From NCBI GenBank assembly GCA_000437235.1, contig FR897034.1, positions 1 through 15,771 of the forward strand: a DNA stretch of 15,771 nt. Reading direction: 5' to 3'. The translations under genes were made by a program, and so were the position numbers. This DNA is from Coprobacillus sp. CAG:826. GTDB taxonomy: Bacteria; Bacillota_I; Bacilli_A; RFN20; CAG-826. Shown in pieces: positions 7,113 to 15,248 of this stretch. Each line of letters begins with the position of its first letter. The first letter of the stretch is position 1. The notes under the pieces were generated by a model. The model made no database searches, was not told the DNA's origin, and was given only the letters and a program-made list of their open reading frames with translations.

Positions 7113-8739
7113 ACTTAGTTTTCTTTTCTTGATAAGCAATGCTTGCTTTAACAAATCCTAAAAATAAAGGATGTGGTTTCGTTGGTCTAGATAAGAATTC
7201 AGGATGGAATTGTGTAGCGATAAAGAAAGGATGAGAAGGTAATTCAACGATTTCCGCTAAATGGAGTTCTGGATGAATACCCGAAAAACGTAAGCCATTC
7301 GCTTCTAATACTTCTTTATAATCGTTATTAAATTCATAACGATGACGATGTCTTTCTTGAATGCGTTCTTGTTGATAAAGATTATAGGCTAAAGAAGGTC
7401 TGATTAAATCGCAGTCATAAAGACCAATTCGTAAAGTTCCCCCCATATCAATTCCTTCATATTGATCTTTTAATAAATCAATAATTGGTGTTTCGGTATT
7501 GGGGTCAATTTCCGTTGAATTTGCATGCTCTAAATGACAAACATTTCTAGCAAATTCAATGCACGCTAATTGCATACCATAGCAAATACCAAAGAATGGA
7601 ATATGATGTTCTCTTGCGTATTGAATCGCAAATAATTTTCCTTCCGTTGCTCTTGCGCCAAAGCCACCTGGCACTAAAATACCATCTAAAGAGGCAAGTT
7701 CATGTTGGAAGGCCTCGTCTTCATAATTTTCCGATAGCATCCAATGGACTTGAATCTTTTTACCCACGGCGTAACCTGCTGCTTTTAAAGCCTCGTGAAT
7801 GGAAAGATAGGCATCATGAAGTTCGGTATATTTTCCAACAATACCGATATCCACTTGTCCTTTTAAATTTTTAATGGATTCAATTAAATGATTCCATTCC
7901 CGCATATCCGCTTTCGGCGCTTCTAATTGGAAATGTTTTAAAATAATATCGTCTACGTGTTGGCTTAAGAAAGAATTAACGACTTCATAGACGATTTTTT
8001 CATTTTTACAGACCACGACGGCTTCTTTATCAACATCACAGAACATGGCCACTTTATCACGTGTATCTTGATCGATATCATCACGAGAACGTAACACAAT
8101 CATATCCGGCATAATACCATAAGAACGTAATTCCTTAATACTATGTTGGGTAGGTTTCGTTTTCTTTTCACCGGTTGTTTCTAAATAAGGCACTAAAGTG
8201 TTATGAAGATAGAATGTATTTTCATAACCGACTTCATGCCGCCACTGACGAATGGCTTCAATAAATGGTAAAGATTCATAGTCACCAACAGTACCACCAA
8301 TTTCGGTAATGACGATATCAGCGCCACTATCACGAGCGGCTTTTAAAATTTGCGATTTGATTTCATTGGTAATATGAGGAATGACTTGGACGGTTTTTCC
8401 TAAATAGTCTCCGCGTCTTTCTTTTTTAATCACATTAGAATAAATTTTTCCGGTAGTGATGTTAGAACGTTTAGAAAGTCTTTCATCAATAAATCTTTCA
8501 TAGTGACCTAAATCCAAGTCCGTTTCTGCCCCATCATCGGTAACGAAAACCTCGCCATGTTGATAAGGTGACATGGTGCCTGGATCCACATTTATATAGG
8601 GATCAAATTTTTGCATAAAAACTTTAAACCCTCTATTTTTCAATAATCTTCCTACGGAAGAAGCCGCAATTCCTTTTCCTAAAGAGGAAACAACGCCACC
8701 CGTAACAAAGATATAACAAACTCTTTTTTCTTCTTGCAT
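7111..8739 (-). CDS. pyrG: CTP synthase (glutamine-hydrolysing)
   Basis: 542 residues, full family length. It makes CTP from UTP, ATP and glutamine, the last step of pyrimidine nucleotide synthesis. The N-terminal synthetase domain (1-270) has FVTGGVVSSLGKG (11-23), DPYINVDPGTMSPYQHGEVFV (46-66) and GGTVGDYESLPF (148-159). The C-terminal class I glutamine amidotransferase domain (about 295-535) has PGGFG, the nucleophile Cys 386 in GICYG, and His 512/Glu 514 in FHPEF. Tyr follows the Cys where Leu is common. The start at 8739 has AAAGGA 10 bases upstream. It is monocistronic: the leader carries a promoter, GGGC start and attenuator (8761-8860), and a terminator ends it, so control by CTP level is likely. 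Confidence 0.97.
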   Translation of the reverse strand: MQEEKRVCYIFVTGGVVSSLGKGIAASSVGRLLKNRGFKVFMQKFDPYINVDPGTMSPYQHGEVFVTDDGAETDLDLGHYERFIDERLSKRSNITTGKIYSNVIKKERRGDYLGKTVQVIPHITNEIKSQILKAARDSGADIVITEIGGTVGDYESLPFIEAIRQWRHEVGYENTFYLHNTLVPYLETTGEKKTKPTQHSIKELRSYGIMPDMIVLRSRDDIDQDTRDKVAMFCDVDKEAVVVCKNEKIVYEVVNSFLSQHVDDIILKHFQLEAPKADMREWNHLIESIKNLKGQVDIGIVGKYTELHDAYLSIHEALKAAGYAVGKKIQVHWMLSENYEDEAFQHELASLDGILVPGGFGARATEGKLFAIQYAREHHIPFFGICYGMQLACIEFARNVCHLEHANSTEIDPNTETPIIDLLKDQYEGIDMGGTLRIGLYDCDLIRPSLAYNLYQQERIQERHRHRYEFNNDYKEVLEANGLRFSGIHPELHLAEIVELPSHPFFIATQFHPEFLSRPTKPHPLFLGFVKASIAYQEKKTK

Positions 8740-8760
8740 AACAAATACATCCTTTCAAAA

Positions 8761-8800
8761 AAATAAAAAAATAAAACTCCCTCATTTTTTCATGGGGAGT
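8761..8800 (-). terminator. Attenuator hairpin in the pyrG leader
   Basis: On the minus strand ACTCCCCAT pairs with ATGAGGGAGT (one bulged A) around a short A-rich loop (8800-8776), followed by a T-rich run to 8761. It lies between the pyrG promoter and its start codon. The upstream arm contains CCCC (8797-8794), complementary to the run of G expected at the 5' end of the transcript when CTP is low. This is the known layout of pyrG attenuation in Bacillus subtilis and relatives. Confidence 0.85.
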
Positions 8801-8821
8801 AAAAAATTATTTTTTAGGTGT

Positions 8822-8860
8822 GCCCTTTATATGTTAGCAAACTAGCGTCCTACTTTTCAA
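8822..8860 (-). promoter_or_regulatory. pyrG promoter with GGGC start site
   Basis: On the minus strand TTGAAA (8860-8855), an 18-base spacer and TAACAT (8836-8831) are followed after five bases by GGGC (8825-8822). A start at GGGC is the hallmark of CTP-sensitive reiterative transcription: when CTP is scarce the polymerase slips, adding extra G before the first C. The leader to the ATG is about 86 bases. Confidence 0.8.
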
Positions 8861-8944
8861 TGAAAATCGACATTTTTTAAAGAGAAAAAATTCCGAACAT
8901 TTTTACTAACTTTTTTCGTCTATTTTTTTCAATAATATATTGTT

Positions 8945-10255
8945 TTATTCCTCATTATTTTGAAGGAACATTACCATATATAATGGAAAGAACTTAATTT
9001 TTTCATTCGAACAATTAAGTGGGTTCATCGAAAGGACGATTCCATAATCTAATTGATTTTGTTCTACAACTGCTTTTAGGCTCTTCGCTTTTGTATTATT
9101 TCCGGATTTCACTTCAATAGGAACGATACGTGAATGTAACCATGTTACAAAATCAACCTCTAAGTAATCTGATTTTTGAAAATAATATAAGTTTAAACCA
9201 TTCGTAATTAAACATTGCGCAATAGCGTTTTCAAATATTCCACCTTTAAAAACACCCATATTACCATTGATAATCTCATAACTTACATTTTCTTCATAAA
9301 ACGCTAATAAAAGTCCCGTATCCATAAAATAGAATTTAAACGCATTGGGGTCTTGATACGCTCGTAAAGGAATATCAAATGTTTTTAATCGGTTCACTTT
9401 CATTCCTAATCCTGCATCTGTAATCCAGCCAATAGAATTTCCATAACCTCGTGCTGTTCCACCAGCCTTGACCACTTTATATTGAAATTTTTTATTATCC
9501 TTTGCGAGCTGATCAGGTATAGATTTAAAACACTCTCTTGCCTTTTCTTTCATAGCTTTTGAAGCGTATTTAGCAATATCATTTTCATAATCAGCAATAA
9601 TTCGCTTCTGCACAACCACTACATCATGAATATTAGAAGTTTGAACAAATGTACGTACTGCTTCGGGCATACCACCTACAACTACATAGTAAAGAAAATA
9701 TTTATTTAAAGTATGATGTAAGCCATCTGGTAATGGTTTTTGCTCTAAAAAATATTCTTTGTAAGTTTCAATTTGTTCATCCACATATCCATTAGCCCAT
9801 AAAAATTCTTTAAAACTCATTGGTTTCATATGCATAGTTTCAACATACCCAACGGGATAAGAAGACACTTCATGCATAATAATGCCCAACATTGATCCTG
9901 AAGCGATGACGTCAAAGCGACCATCTAAAGCAAAAGATTTCAAAGCAGTTAATACTTGAGGGCATTTTTGTACTTCATCGAAGAAAATAAGTGTTTTTCC
10001 CTCTATAATAGGAACATTGGGTTGATAAGAAGATAACTGAATTAATAATGTTTTAATATCTAAGTTACCAGAAAAAATATCTAATGCTTCTTTTTCAAAT
10101 TCAAAATTAATGGTGTAAAAATACTCGTAATTATCTTTTGCAAATTCTTGTACAAGATAGGTCTTTCCAACTTGACGCGCACCAAAAATAATCATTGGCT
10201 TTTTATTTTTCTTTTCTTTCCAATTCTTTAAAGTTTGATACTGTTCTCTTCTCAT
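8945..10255 (-). CDS. AAA_14/DUF4143 family ATP-binding protein
   Basis: 436 residues, the usual length for this family. The AAA domain has Walker A GARQVGKT (25-32), Walker B LIFFDEVQKCP (89-99, Asp 93/Glu 94) and a sensor-like SGSMLG (119-124). The C-terminal DUF4143 part has FYFMDTGLL (308-316), GGIFENAIAQ (338-347), then YLEVDFV and IPIEVKSG-like IVPIEVKSG (377-385); Glu 342, Asp 368 and Glu 381/Lys 383 fit a PD-(D/E)XK nuclease-like arrangement, which in this family is often called restriction-endonuclease-like. AAGGTG sits 5 bases before the ATG. It stands alone, with its own promoter overlapped by a 14-bp repeat repeated three times. These proteins are abundant in gut Firmicutes but their role is not established. 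No clear terminator follows it before the pyrG promoter. Confidence 0.92.
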   Translation of the reverse strand: MRREQYQTLKNWKEKKNKKPMIIFGARQVGKTYLVQEFAKDNYEYFYTINFEFEKEALDIFSGNLDIKTLLIQLSSYQPNVPIIEGKTLIFFDEVQKCPQVLTALKSFALDGRFDVIASGSMLGIIMHEVSSYPVGYVETMHMKPMSFKEFLWANGYVDEQIETYKEYFLEQKPLPDGLHHTLNKYFLYYVVVGGMPEAVRTFVQTSNIHDVVVVQKRIIADYENDIAKYASKAMKEKARECFKSIPDQLAKDNKKFQYKVVKAGGTARGYGNSIGWITDAGLGMKVNRLKTFDIPLRAYQDPNAFKFYFMDTGLLLAFYEENVSYEIINGNMGVFKGGIFENAIAQCLITNGLNLYYFQKSDYLEVDFVTWLHSRIVPIEVKSGNNTKAKSLKAVVEQNQLDYGIVLSMNPLNCSNEKIKFFPLYMVMFLQNNEE

Positions 10256-10278
10256 AAAAGCACCTTCCTTCCATTAGA

Positions 10279-10307
10279 AGTTTACCATTTTTCCGAAAAA
10301 TATGCAA
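10279..10307 (-). promoter_or_regulatory. Promoter of the DUF4143 ATPase gene
   Basis: On the minus strand TTGCAT (10307-10302), a 17-base spacer, and TAAACT (10284-10279), about 24 bases before the ATG. The -35 element and the first part of the spacer lie inside the gene-proximal copy of the 14-bp repeat, so a protein bound there would block the polymerase. Confidence 0.65.
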
Positions 10308-10372
10308 TTTCACCTTTCAAAAATACCGAAAAATATGCATTTTTACTGTTTGAAAATGCCGAAAAATATGCA
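10293..10372. repeat. Three identical 14-bp direct repeats with exact 33-bp period
   Basis: CCGAAAAATATGCA occurs at 10293-10306, 10326-10339 and 10359-10372 with no mismatch, each copy starting 33 bp after the last, about three DNA turns, so all lie on nearly the same face. Each is followed by a T-rich stretch, while the rest of each spacer differs. They occupy the upstream region of the DUF4143 ATPase gene and one overlaps its -35 element. An operator array for repression is the simplest reading. Confidence 0.85.
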
Positions 10373-10403
10373 ATTTGTGAATTTGTACTTTTTTATTCTT
10401 AAG

Positions 10404-10441
10404 AAAAAAAGCAATCGATTCCCTAATTTCGAATCAATTGC
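10404..10441 (-). terminator. Terminator of the M24 peptidase gene
   Basis: On the minus strand GCAATTGATTC (10441-10431) pairs with GAATCGATTGC (10421-10411), one G-T wobble in 11 pairs, loop of nine, followed by seven T (10410-10404). It lies about 18 bases after the stop codon. Confidence 0.92.
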
Positions 10442-10458
10442 CCTATATTTTTTATGAT

Positions 10459-11649
10459 CTAATCAATATCCATCGTAATCATTTCACGTTGTCTTCGACC
10501 CGATACAATAGCTTGTTTATTTTGAATATATACATCAATTTCTTCTCTAAAGCCACAGTCATCTAGATAGATACCCGGTTCTAAAGAAAAGCAAATGTTA
10601 TCAATTAAATGACGAGTATCATGCGTTTCATAACTATCGATATTGACGCCTTTTCCGTGCGGAGTGTCATCGATAGAAATACTATGTCCTGTTCGATGAA
10701 TAAAGGCATTTCCGTAACCTTTTTCTTTAATATAATTACGAATCACTTCATCGACTTCATAGCCAGAAACCGCGCGGTTTGGTAAGTTTTGATTGATAAA
10801 ATCTAGTCCTAAATCAATGGCTTTTTCTAAAATATGGAATAGTTCGTTATAGCGAGTAGGCACGACTCTACCTACATATCCCATCCAAGTAATATCTGCA
10901 AAAACAGCATTTTCTTTATTACATTTTGCCCATAAATCAATTAGCACTAAATCATGAGGCTTGATATAACTATATTCTTTTTCGTTAGGCGTATAGTGAG
11001 GATTTCCCGCGTGTTCGTTAATAGCGACCACCGGTGGTTCATCCGTTACTAAATCCTCCTCTTGCATTCTTCTTAAAATAAATTGTTGAACATCATATTC
11101 ACTAATTCTATGATTTTCTTTGATTTCTTTTTCAATTAAAGAAAAAGCTTCATCTTTAATGTGCTGCACTTTTTCCATTGCTAATAAATGTAAATCATAG
11201 GATTCACCTTTAAAGGGCGCAATAAAACTCATGAGTAAATCGGCACTAGAATGTACGTTAACACCACATTTTTCAATTAATCGTACCGTTCCATAATCGC
11301 AATAGGATGAACGCGGTAAAGCACCATCTTCACTCATTTCCATCATCACATCTTGATATTGTGATAGATCGTGATGAAGAAGATTCACTAATTCATCCCA
11401 AGTTTGATAAACATGTAACATAAAGTCGTCATCAATGTGGTTTTGTTTTAATGGTGTAACATCAATTTTATGGCAAATCATATAGGGGTGATTCTTTTTC
11501 GGAATTACAACAAATACTTTTCTTGTTAAAAAGATTTTGCCAACAATTTCTTGAAAAGCTTCATTATGACACTCATAATCATAAATCACCCAAGCATCAT
11601 AATTTTTTTCATGTAAGAAATCTTGAATCATCTGTAAATTTTTCATCAT
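10459..11649 (-). CDS. M24 family metallopeptidase, Xaa-Pro aminopeptidase-like
   Basis: 396 residues. An N-terminal creatinase-like domain (about 1-150) precedes the pita-bread catalytic domain (155-390). The five metal ligands are visible: Asp 238 in LIDLWAK, Asp 252 in VFADITW, His 322 in RTGHSIS, Glu 357 in SLEPGIY and Glu 370 in GFREEID. Members cleave N-terminal residues before proline, using two Mn or Co ions, in the cytoplasm. Whether this one is a true aminopeptidase P, a prolidase or another M24 enzyme cannot be told. Two adjacent ATGs (11649, 11646) have no clear ribosome site. A terminator hairpin of the preceding gene ends 18 bases upstream, so expression must come by read-through or from a promoter inside the DUF1292 gene. 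Confidence 0.9.
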   Translation of the reverse strand: MMKNLQMIQDFLHEKNYDAWVIYDYECHNEAFQEIVGKIFLTRKVFVVIPKKNHPYMICHKIDVTPLKQNHIDDDFMLHVYQTWDELVNLLHHDLSQYQDVMMEMSEDGALPRSSYCDYGTVRLIEKCGVNVHSSADLLMSFIAPFKGESYDLHLLAMEKVQHIKDEAFSLIEKEIKENHRISEYDVQQFILRRMQEEDLVTDEPPVVAINEHAGNPHYTPNEKEYSYIKPHDLVLIDLWAKCNKENAVFADITWMGYVGRVVPTRYNELFHILEKAIDLGLDFINQNLPNRAVSGYEVDEVIRNYIKEKGYGNAFIHRTGHSISIDDTPHGKGVNIDSYETHDTRHLIDNICFSLEPGIYLDDCGFREEIDVYIQNKQAIVSGRRQREMITMDID

Positions 11650-11654
11650 TTGTT

Positions 11655-11687
11655 CTAGAAAAAGAAAAAGGTAATAGAAATTACCTT
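11655..11687 (-). terminator. Terminator after the DUF1292 gene
   Basis: On the minus strand AAGGTAAT (11687-11680) pairs perfectly with ATTACCTT (11675-11668) around a four-base loop, followed by TTTTTC repeated. The stem starts within the DUF1292 stop codon. It should end or reduce transcription of the alaS operon just before the M24 gene. Confidence 0.8.
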
Positions 11688-11958
11688 ACTCTTCGTCTAA
11701 CGCTCCTTGGATCGCTGGATCTTGTTCAAATGTATTTAAGACTTCCTCTACTTCTTGCCATTCTTCTTCGTCTTCGATTTCCATTAATTCATGGTTATCG
11801 TTATAACGTGCAGCGAAGACTTCTTCCGGATTCTTTGGGTCGTAATATAAAACATATTGCGTACCGCGATCATCATTTTCATAAGTGAAAAGAATCTCAA
11901 ATTTGGTTTCTACACCATCTTCATCAACGATGACAATTTCATTATCTAAGGGTTCCAT
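11686..11958 (-). CDS. DUF1292 family protein (YrzB-like)
   Basis: 90 residues, very acidic. The pattern IVIVDEDGVETKFEILFTYE, then YVLYYDP, VFAARYNDNHELMEIEDEEEWQEVEEVL, is typical of DUF1292 proteins, which follow ruvX in the alaS–yrrK–yrzB order of Bacillus and many Firmicutes. It has a strong AAAGGAGG ribosome site before the ATG at 11958 and lies 14 bases after ruvX. Small soluble protein of unknown function; family assignment is firm. Confidence 0.93.
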   Translation of the reverse strand: MEPLDNEIVIVDEDGVETKFEILFTYENDDRGTQYVLYYDPKNPEEVFAARYNDNHELMEIEDEEEWQEVEEVLNTFEQDPAIQGALDEE

Positions 11959-11972
11959 TTTGTTTTCCTCCT

Positions 11973-12395
11973 TTATTTTTTCATGGATAAGTAACTTTCT
12001 AAAATGACGACTGCAGCTTGCTGATCAATCACTTTTTTTCTTTTGTTTCTCGATAGGTTCGCTTCTAATAAACGATTAGTAGCAATTTTAGTTGTCCATC
12101 TTTCATCGACCATCTCTACTGTCATTTCAGGGGCGGCCGCTAAAATCTCTTCTTTAAAACGTAAACAAGATTCAGCACGAGGTGACATGCTACCATTCAT
12201 GTTTAAGGGTAAACCTAAACAAATTTCCGTAATTCCTTCTTTACGCGCTAAAGCGACAACGTGTTCAACGGCTTTTTTGTAGTTACCTTCTTCAAAGCGA
12301 AAGTTTTCTACGCCATAAGCATACCAACGCGAGACATCACTCATCGCAATGCCTAAGGTTCTTGAACCTAAATCTAAACCAATAACTTTACTCAT
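11973..12395 (-). CDS. ruvX: Holliday junction resolvase-like protein RuvX/YqgF
   Basis: 140 residues, the family's normal length. RNase H fold markers: IGLDLGSRTLGIAMSD (5-20, Asp 8), EICLGLPLNMNGS (57-69), VDERWTT (96-102) and DQQAAVVILESYL (124-136, Asp 124). The family was named as a putative Holliday junction resolvase; in Escherichia coli YqgF acts in 16S rRNA 5'-end processing. The start is 7 bases after the alaS stop codon, and no Shine-Dalgarno is visible before it, so translation may depend on ribosomes finishing alaS. Confidence 0.95.
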   Translation of the reverse strand: MSKVIGLDLGSRTLGIAMSDVSRWYAYGVENFRFEEGNYKKAVEHVVALARKEGITEICLGLPLNMNGSMSPRAESCLRFKEEILAAAPEMTVEMVDERWTTKIATNRLLEANLSRNKRKKVIDQQAAVVILESYLSMKK

Positions 12396-12402
12396 ACTAT
12401 TA

Positions 12403-15009
12403 TTATGCGATAAGTTCTTTCACTTTCGCAAGAGCTTCATCAATTTTACTCGCATCTTTTCCACCACCAGAAGCCATTTCAGGACGTCCACCACCGGAGC
12501 CACCTAAAATACCACTAACGGCCTTTACTAAATCACCCGCACGTATTCCTTCTTTTTGGGCTAAAGCAGATACGTGACTAACGATAGGAAGATTTCCATC
12601 TTTTCCACCAATTAAAACAATGACATCATCATCATAAACTGTCTTTAATTGGTCCATACGTTTCATTAATCCATCACGGTCTGTATCATTTAAATAAGCC
12701 GCTAAAAGATGAACACCGTTATACATCACAAAACGATTTTCTAATTGTTTCGCTTCAAAACTTGCTTCTTTTTCTTTTAAACGATGATTTTCTAAGGCTA
12801 ATACTTCTTTTTCATGAAGTAGTGTTTTTAAACGATCTTGAATTTCTAAATAAGAGCCAGCTTTCATCATGGCTTGAATATCCGCTAATAAAGCTTCTCT
12901 CTTTTTTAATAATTCATACGCCTTTAAGCCTGTTCTTGCTTGAATACGGCGAACACCTGAAGCGATGCTTTCTTCAAATTCAATGGCAAAACAGCCGATT
13001 TCTGCTGTGTTATGAACATGTGTGCCACCGCAGAATTCTTTAGAAACATCACCAAAGGTAACAACGCGTACAACATCGCCATACTTTTCATCAAATAAAG
13101 CAGTGGCGCCGGTCTTTTTTGCTTCTTCAATAGGGAGTAATAACGTCTTTTGTTCAATCGCATCATTAATCCATCCATTGACCAATGCTTCAATTTCTTT
13201 AAGTTCTGTATCGGTAATTTTGCTAGAATGTGAGAAGTCAAAACGCATGATTTCATCATCTACATAGCTACCTTCTTGGTGCACGTGATCACCTAACACT
13301 TTACGTAAAGCGCTTTGTAAGAGGTGGGCAGAAGAGTGATTTTTTCTTGTTAAATAACGTTTCTTGGTATCAATTGCTAAAGAAAGAATATCGCCTTCAT
13401 GAAGCGTTCCATATAATAAATGAACGTGATGAAGGAATTGATGGTTAGGTGCTTTTTGTACATCTAATACTTCCGCTTCTGTTTCTCCGTTCATGATCGT
13501 GCCTTTATCCGGTGCTTGACCACCGCTTTCACTATAGAAACAAGTATGATCAAAGATAACGTCTCCTTCTTCTTCAATCACATCCACACGTTTTCCATCT
13601 TTAAATAAACCGATAATACGTGCTTCCATATTGGTTGATTCATAATCGAATTCACTCGGTAAAGTAAAGCTCATTAAATCAGCGGATTGGCGGTTCATCG
13701 ATTGTAAATCACCACGAGCTGCTCTAGCTCTTTCTTTTTGTTTTTTCATTTCATCATGGAAGCCATCCATATCCACTTTTACACCATTTTCAGATGCAAT
13801 TTCTACGGTAAGTTCAATAGGGAATCCATAAGTATCATAGAGCTTAAAAGCTTCTTCTCCGGTTAAGGTAGAAGTATCTTCCATCATTTTACGTAAGAGT
13901 TGTTCTCCAGACGCTAAAGTCTTTAAGAAACGAACTTCTTCACTATAAATGGTCTTCTTTACTCTTTCTTTATGTTCCAATAAATAGGGATAGAAATCTT
14001 TCATAATGTCGGTAACAACATCCACTAAACGATATAAGAAAGGCTCATAAATACCTAATTTTCTTCCATAACGCATTGCTCTTCTTAAAATACGACGTAA
14101 AACATAACCACGTCCTTCATTGGAGAAACTTGCACCATCACTTAAAGCAAAAGTACAAGTACGAATGTGGTCAGCAATTACGCGATAGGCCATTTTATTT
14201 TCTTCATAAGGAACTTTGGTTAATTTTTCAGTTTCTTTAATAATGGGTAAGAATAAGTCAGTTTCAAAGTTGGTTTCCGCGCCTTGCATAATACAAGCAA
14301 AACGCTCTAAACCGCCACCGGTATCAATATTTTTATGAGGTAATTCTTTATAATCTTTACGGGCTACGCCTTCTTGAGCATTATATTGTGAGAAAACAAT
14401 ATTCCAAATTTCAATATAACGATCGTTTTCAATATCTTCTTTTAATAAACGAATGCCTAAATGATCTGGATCATATTTTTCTCCACGATCAAAGAAGATT
14501 TCAGTATCTGGTCCACAAGGTCCTTCTCCAATACACCAGAAGTTATCTTCTAAAGGAATCATGTGGTCTTCTTGCATACCACAACGAATCCATAAGTTCT
14601 TCGTTGCTTCATCATCAGGGTGATACGTAATATAAAGTTTCATAGGGTCAATACCAAAGTACTTTTCATTGGTTAATAAATCAAAAGCCCAAGGAATGAC
14701 TTCATTGCGGAAATAATCACCAATGGAGAAGTTTCCTAACATTTCAAAGAAGGTATGGTGTCTTGCAGTCATACCTACATTTTCAATATCATTCGTTCTT
14801 AAAGATTTTTGTACGTTGGTAATTCTTTTATTCGCTGGAATTTCTGAACCATCAAAATATTTCTTTAAAGCCGCAACCCCCGCATTGATCCATAATAATG
14901 TTGGGTCGTTATGTGGAATTAAAGAAGCACTCGGTTCCACATAGTGTCCTCTTTCTTTCCAGAAGTTAAGCCAAATGGTTCGAATTTCATTTGCAGTTAA
15001 ATTTTTCAT
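12403..15009 (-). CDS. alaS: Alanine-tRNA ligase
   Basis: 868 residues, full length. It charges tRNA-Ala and edits misacylated Ser or Gly. The class II catalytic domain (1-250) has RTNDIENVG (71-79), TARHHTFFEMLGNFS (81-95) and the motif 3 region GGGLERFA (231-238). The editing domain carries the zinc-type residues His 558/His 562 in NHSSAH and Cys 660/His 664 in CGGTH. The C-Ala domain has the glycine-rich GGSGGGRPEMASGGG (836-850). AAAGGAG precedes the ATG at 15009. First gene of the alaS–ruvX–DUF1292 operon, under a T-box leader that senses uncharged tRNA-Ala. Confidence 0.98.
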   Translation of the reverse strand: MKNLTANEIRTIWLNFWKERGHYVEPSASLIPHNDPTLLWINAGVAALKKYFDGSEIPANKRITNVQKSLRTNDIENVGMTARHHTFFEMLGNFSIGDYFRNEVIPWAFDLLTNEKYFGIDPMKLYITYHPDDEATKNLWIRCGMQEDHMIPLEDNFWCIGEGPCGPDTEIFFDRGEKYDPDHLGIRLLKEDIENDRYIEIWNIVFSQYNAQEGVARKDYKELPHKNIDTGGGLERFACIMQGAETNFETDLFLPIIKETEKLTKVPYEENKMAYRVIADHIRTCTFALSDGASFSNEGRGYVLRRILRRAMRYGRKLGIYEPFLYRLVDVVTDIMKDFYPYLLEHKERVKKTIYSEEVRFLKTLASGEQLLRKMMEDTSTLTGEEAFKLYDTYGFPIELTVEIASENGVKVDMDGFHDEMKKQKERARAARGDLQSMNRQSADLMSFTLPSEFDYESTNMEARIIGLFKDGKRVDVIEEEGDVIFDHTCFYSESGGQAPDKGTIMNGETEAEVLDVQKAPNHQFLHHVHLLYGTLHEGDILSLAIDTKKRYLTRKNHSSAHLLQSALRKVLGDHVHQEGSYVDDEIMRFDFSHSSKITDTELKEIEALVNGWINDAIEQKTLLLPIEEAKKTGATALFDEKYGDVVRVVTFGDVSKEFCGGTHVHNTAEIGCFAIEFEESIASGVRRIQARTGLKAYELLKKREALLADIQAMMKAGSYLEIQDRLKTLLHEKEVLALENHRLKEKEASFEAKQLENRFVMYNGVHLLAAYLNDTDRDGLMKRMDQLKTVYDDDVIVLIGGKDGNLPIVSHVSALAQKEGIRAGDLVKAVSGILGGSGGGRPEMASGGGKDASKIDEALAKVKELIA

Positions 15010-15032
15010 ATCTTTTTTACTCCTTTATCCAT

Positions 15033-15062
15033 AAAAAAAGTTCCTTAAAAAATTTAAGGAAC
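15033..15062 (-). terminator. T-box-controlled terminator before alaS
   Basis: On the minus strand GTTCCTTAAA (15062-15053) pairs perfectly with TTTAAGGAAC (15049-15040) around a three-base loop, followed by seven T. It is the off-state of the T-box leader: its upstream arm TTCCTT can instead pair with AAGGA of the T-box. Confidence 0.93.
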
Positions 15063-15242
15063 GATGTTTCGCGGTACCATCCTTATTCATTCAAAAGAAT
15101 GCACTTAATTTTTCGTATTAACGCTACGAACGGTAAGTTTCCTTACGCTTTTAGAAATGGCGTGATTCATTAACTAGAAAGCTTTTCACCAACATGCTTC
15201 TCTCTACACTAATTACGATGAATCTAATTTTCCTCATCAAGC
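15033..15242 (-). promoter_or_regulatory. T-box riboswitch leader of alaS
   Basis: AAGGATGGTACCGCG (15084-15070) matches the conserved T-box sequence, and AAGGA there can pair with TCCTT of the terminator arm to form the antiterminator. Upstream lie stem I elements: AGAGAG followed by GTTGGTGAAAAGC (the usual apical region) and a GATTCAT/ATGAATC helix. Uncharged tRNA-Ala should bind and allow read-through into alaS. Stem I looks short. A GCC triplet (15161-15159) on its 3' side would fit an alanine specifier, with CGCTT/AAGCG as the base helix, but this assignment is tentative. Confidence 0.92.
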
Positions 15243-15248
15243 GAAGAC

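Noticed and set aside
7596..7874. 92-residue plus-strand frame opposite pyrG
   Set aside because: It is antisense to the conserved amidotransferase domain and has no ribosome site.
8861..8944. Terminator after the DUF4143 ATPase gene
   Set aside because: Only weak AT-rich pairings are present, and the short CAATA/TATTG stem is followed by A, not T, on the coding strand.
10293..10372. Regularly spaced repeats as a short CRISPR array
   Set aside because: The repeats are only 14 bp with 19-bp gaps, there are no cas genes, and the copies sit over a promoter; an operator array fits better.
11523..11888. 121-residue plus-strand frame across the M24 and DUF1292 genes
   Set aside because: It crosses a terminator and two genes in antisense and has no sensible composition or start signal.
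12762..13267. Open frames on the plus strand (93 and 81 residues) and a minus-strand off-frame (12924-13259) inside alaS
   Set aside because: They lie inside the well-conserved alaS gene, lack ribosome sites, and their products look like translations of a coding sequence in a wrong frame.
14991..15173. 60-residue plus-strand frame over the alaS leader
   Set aside because: It is opposite the T-box and terminator structures, which explain this stretch.
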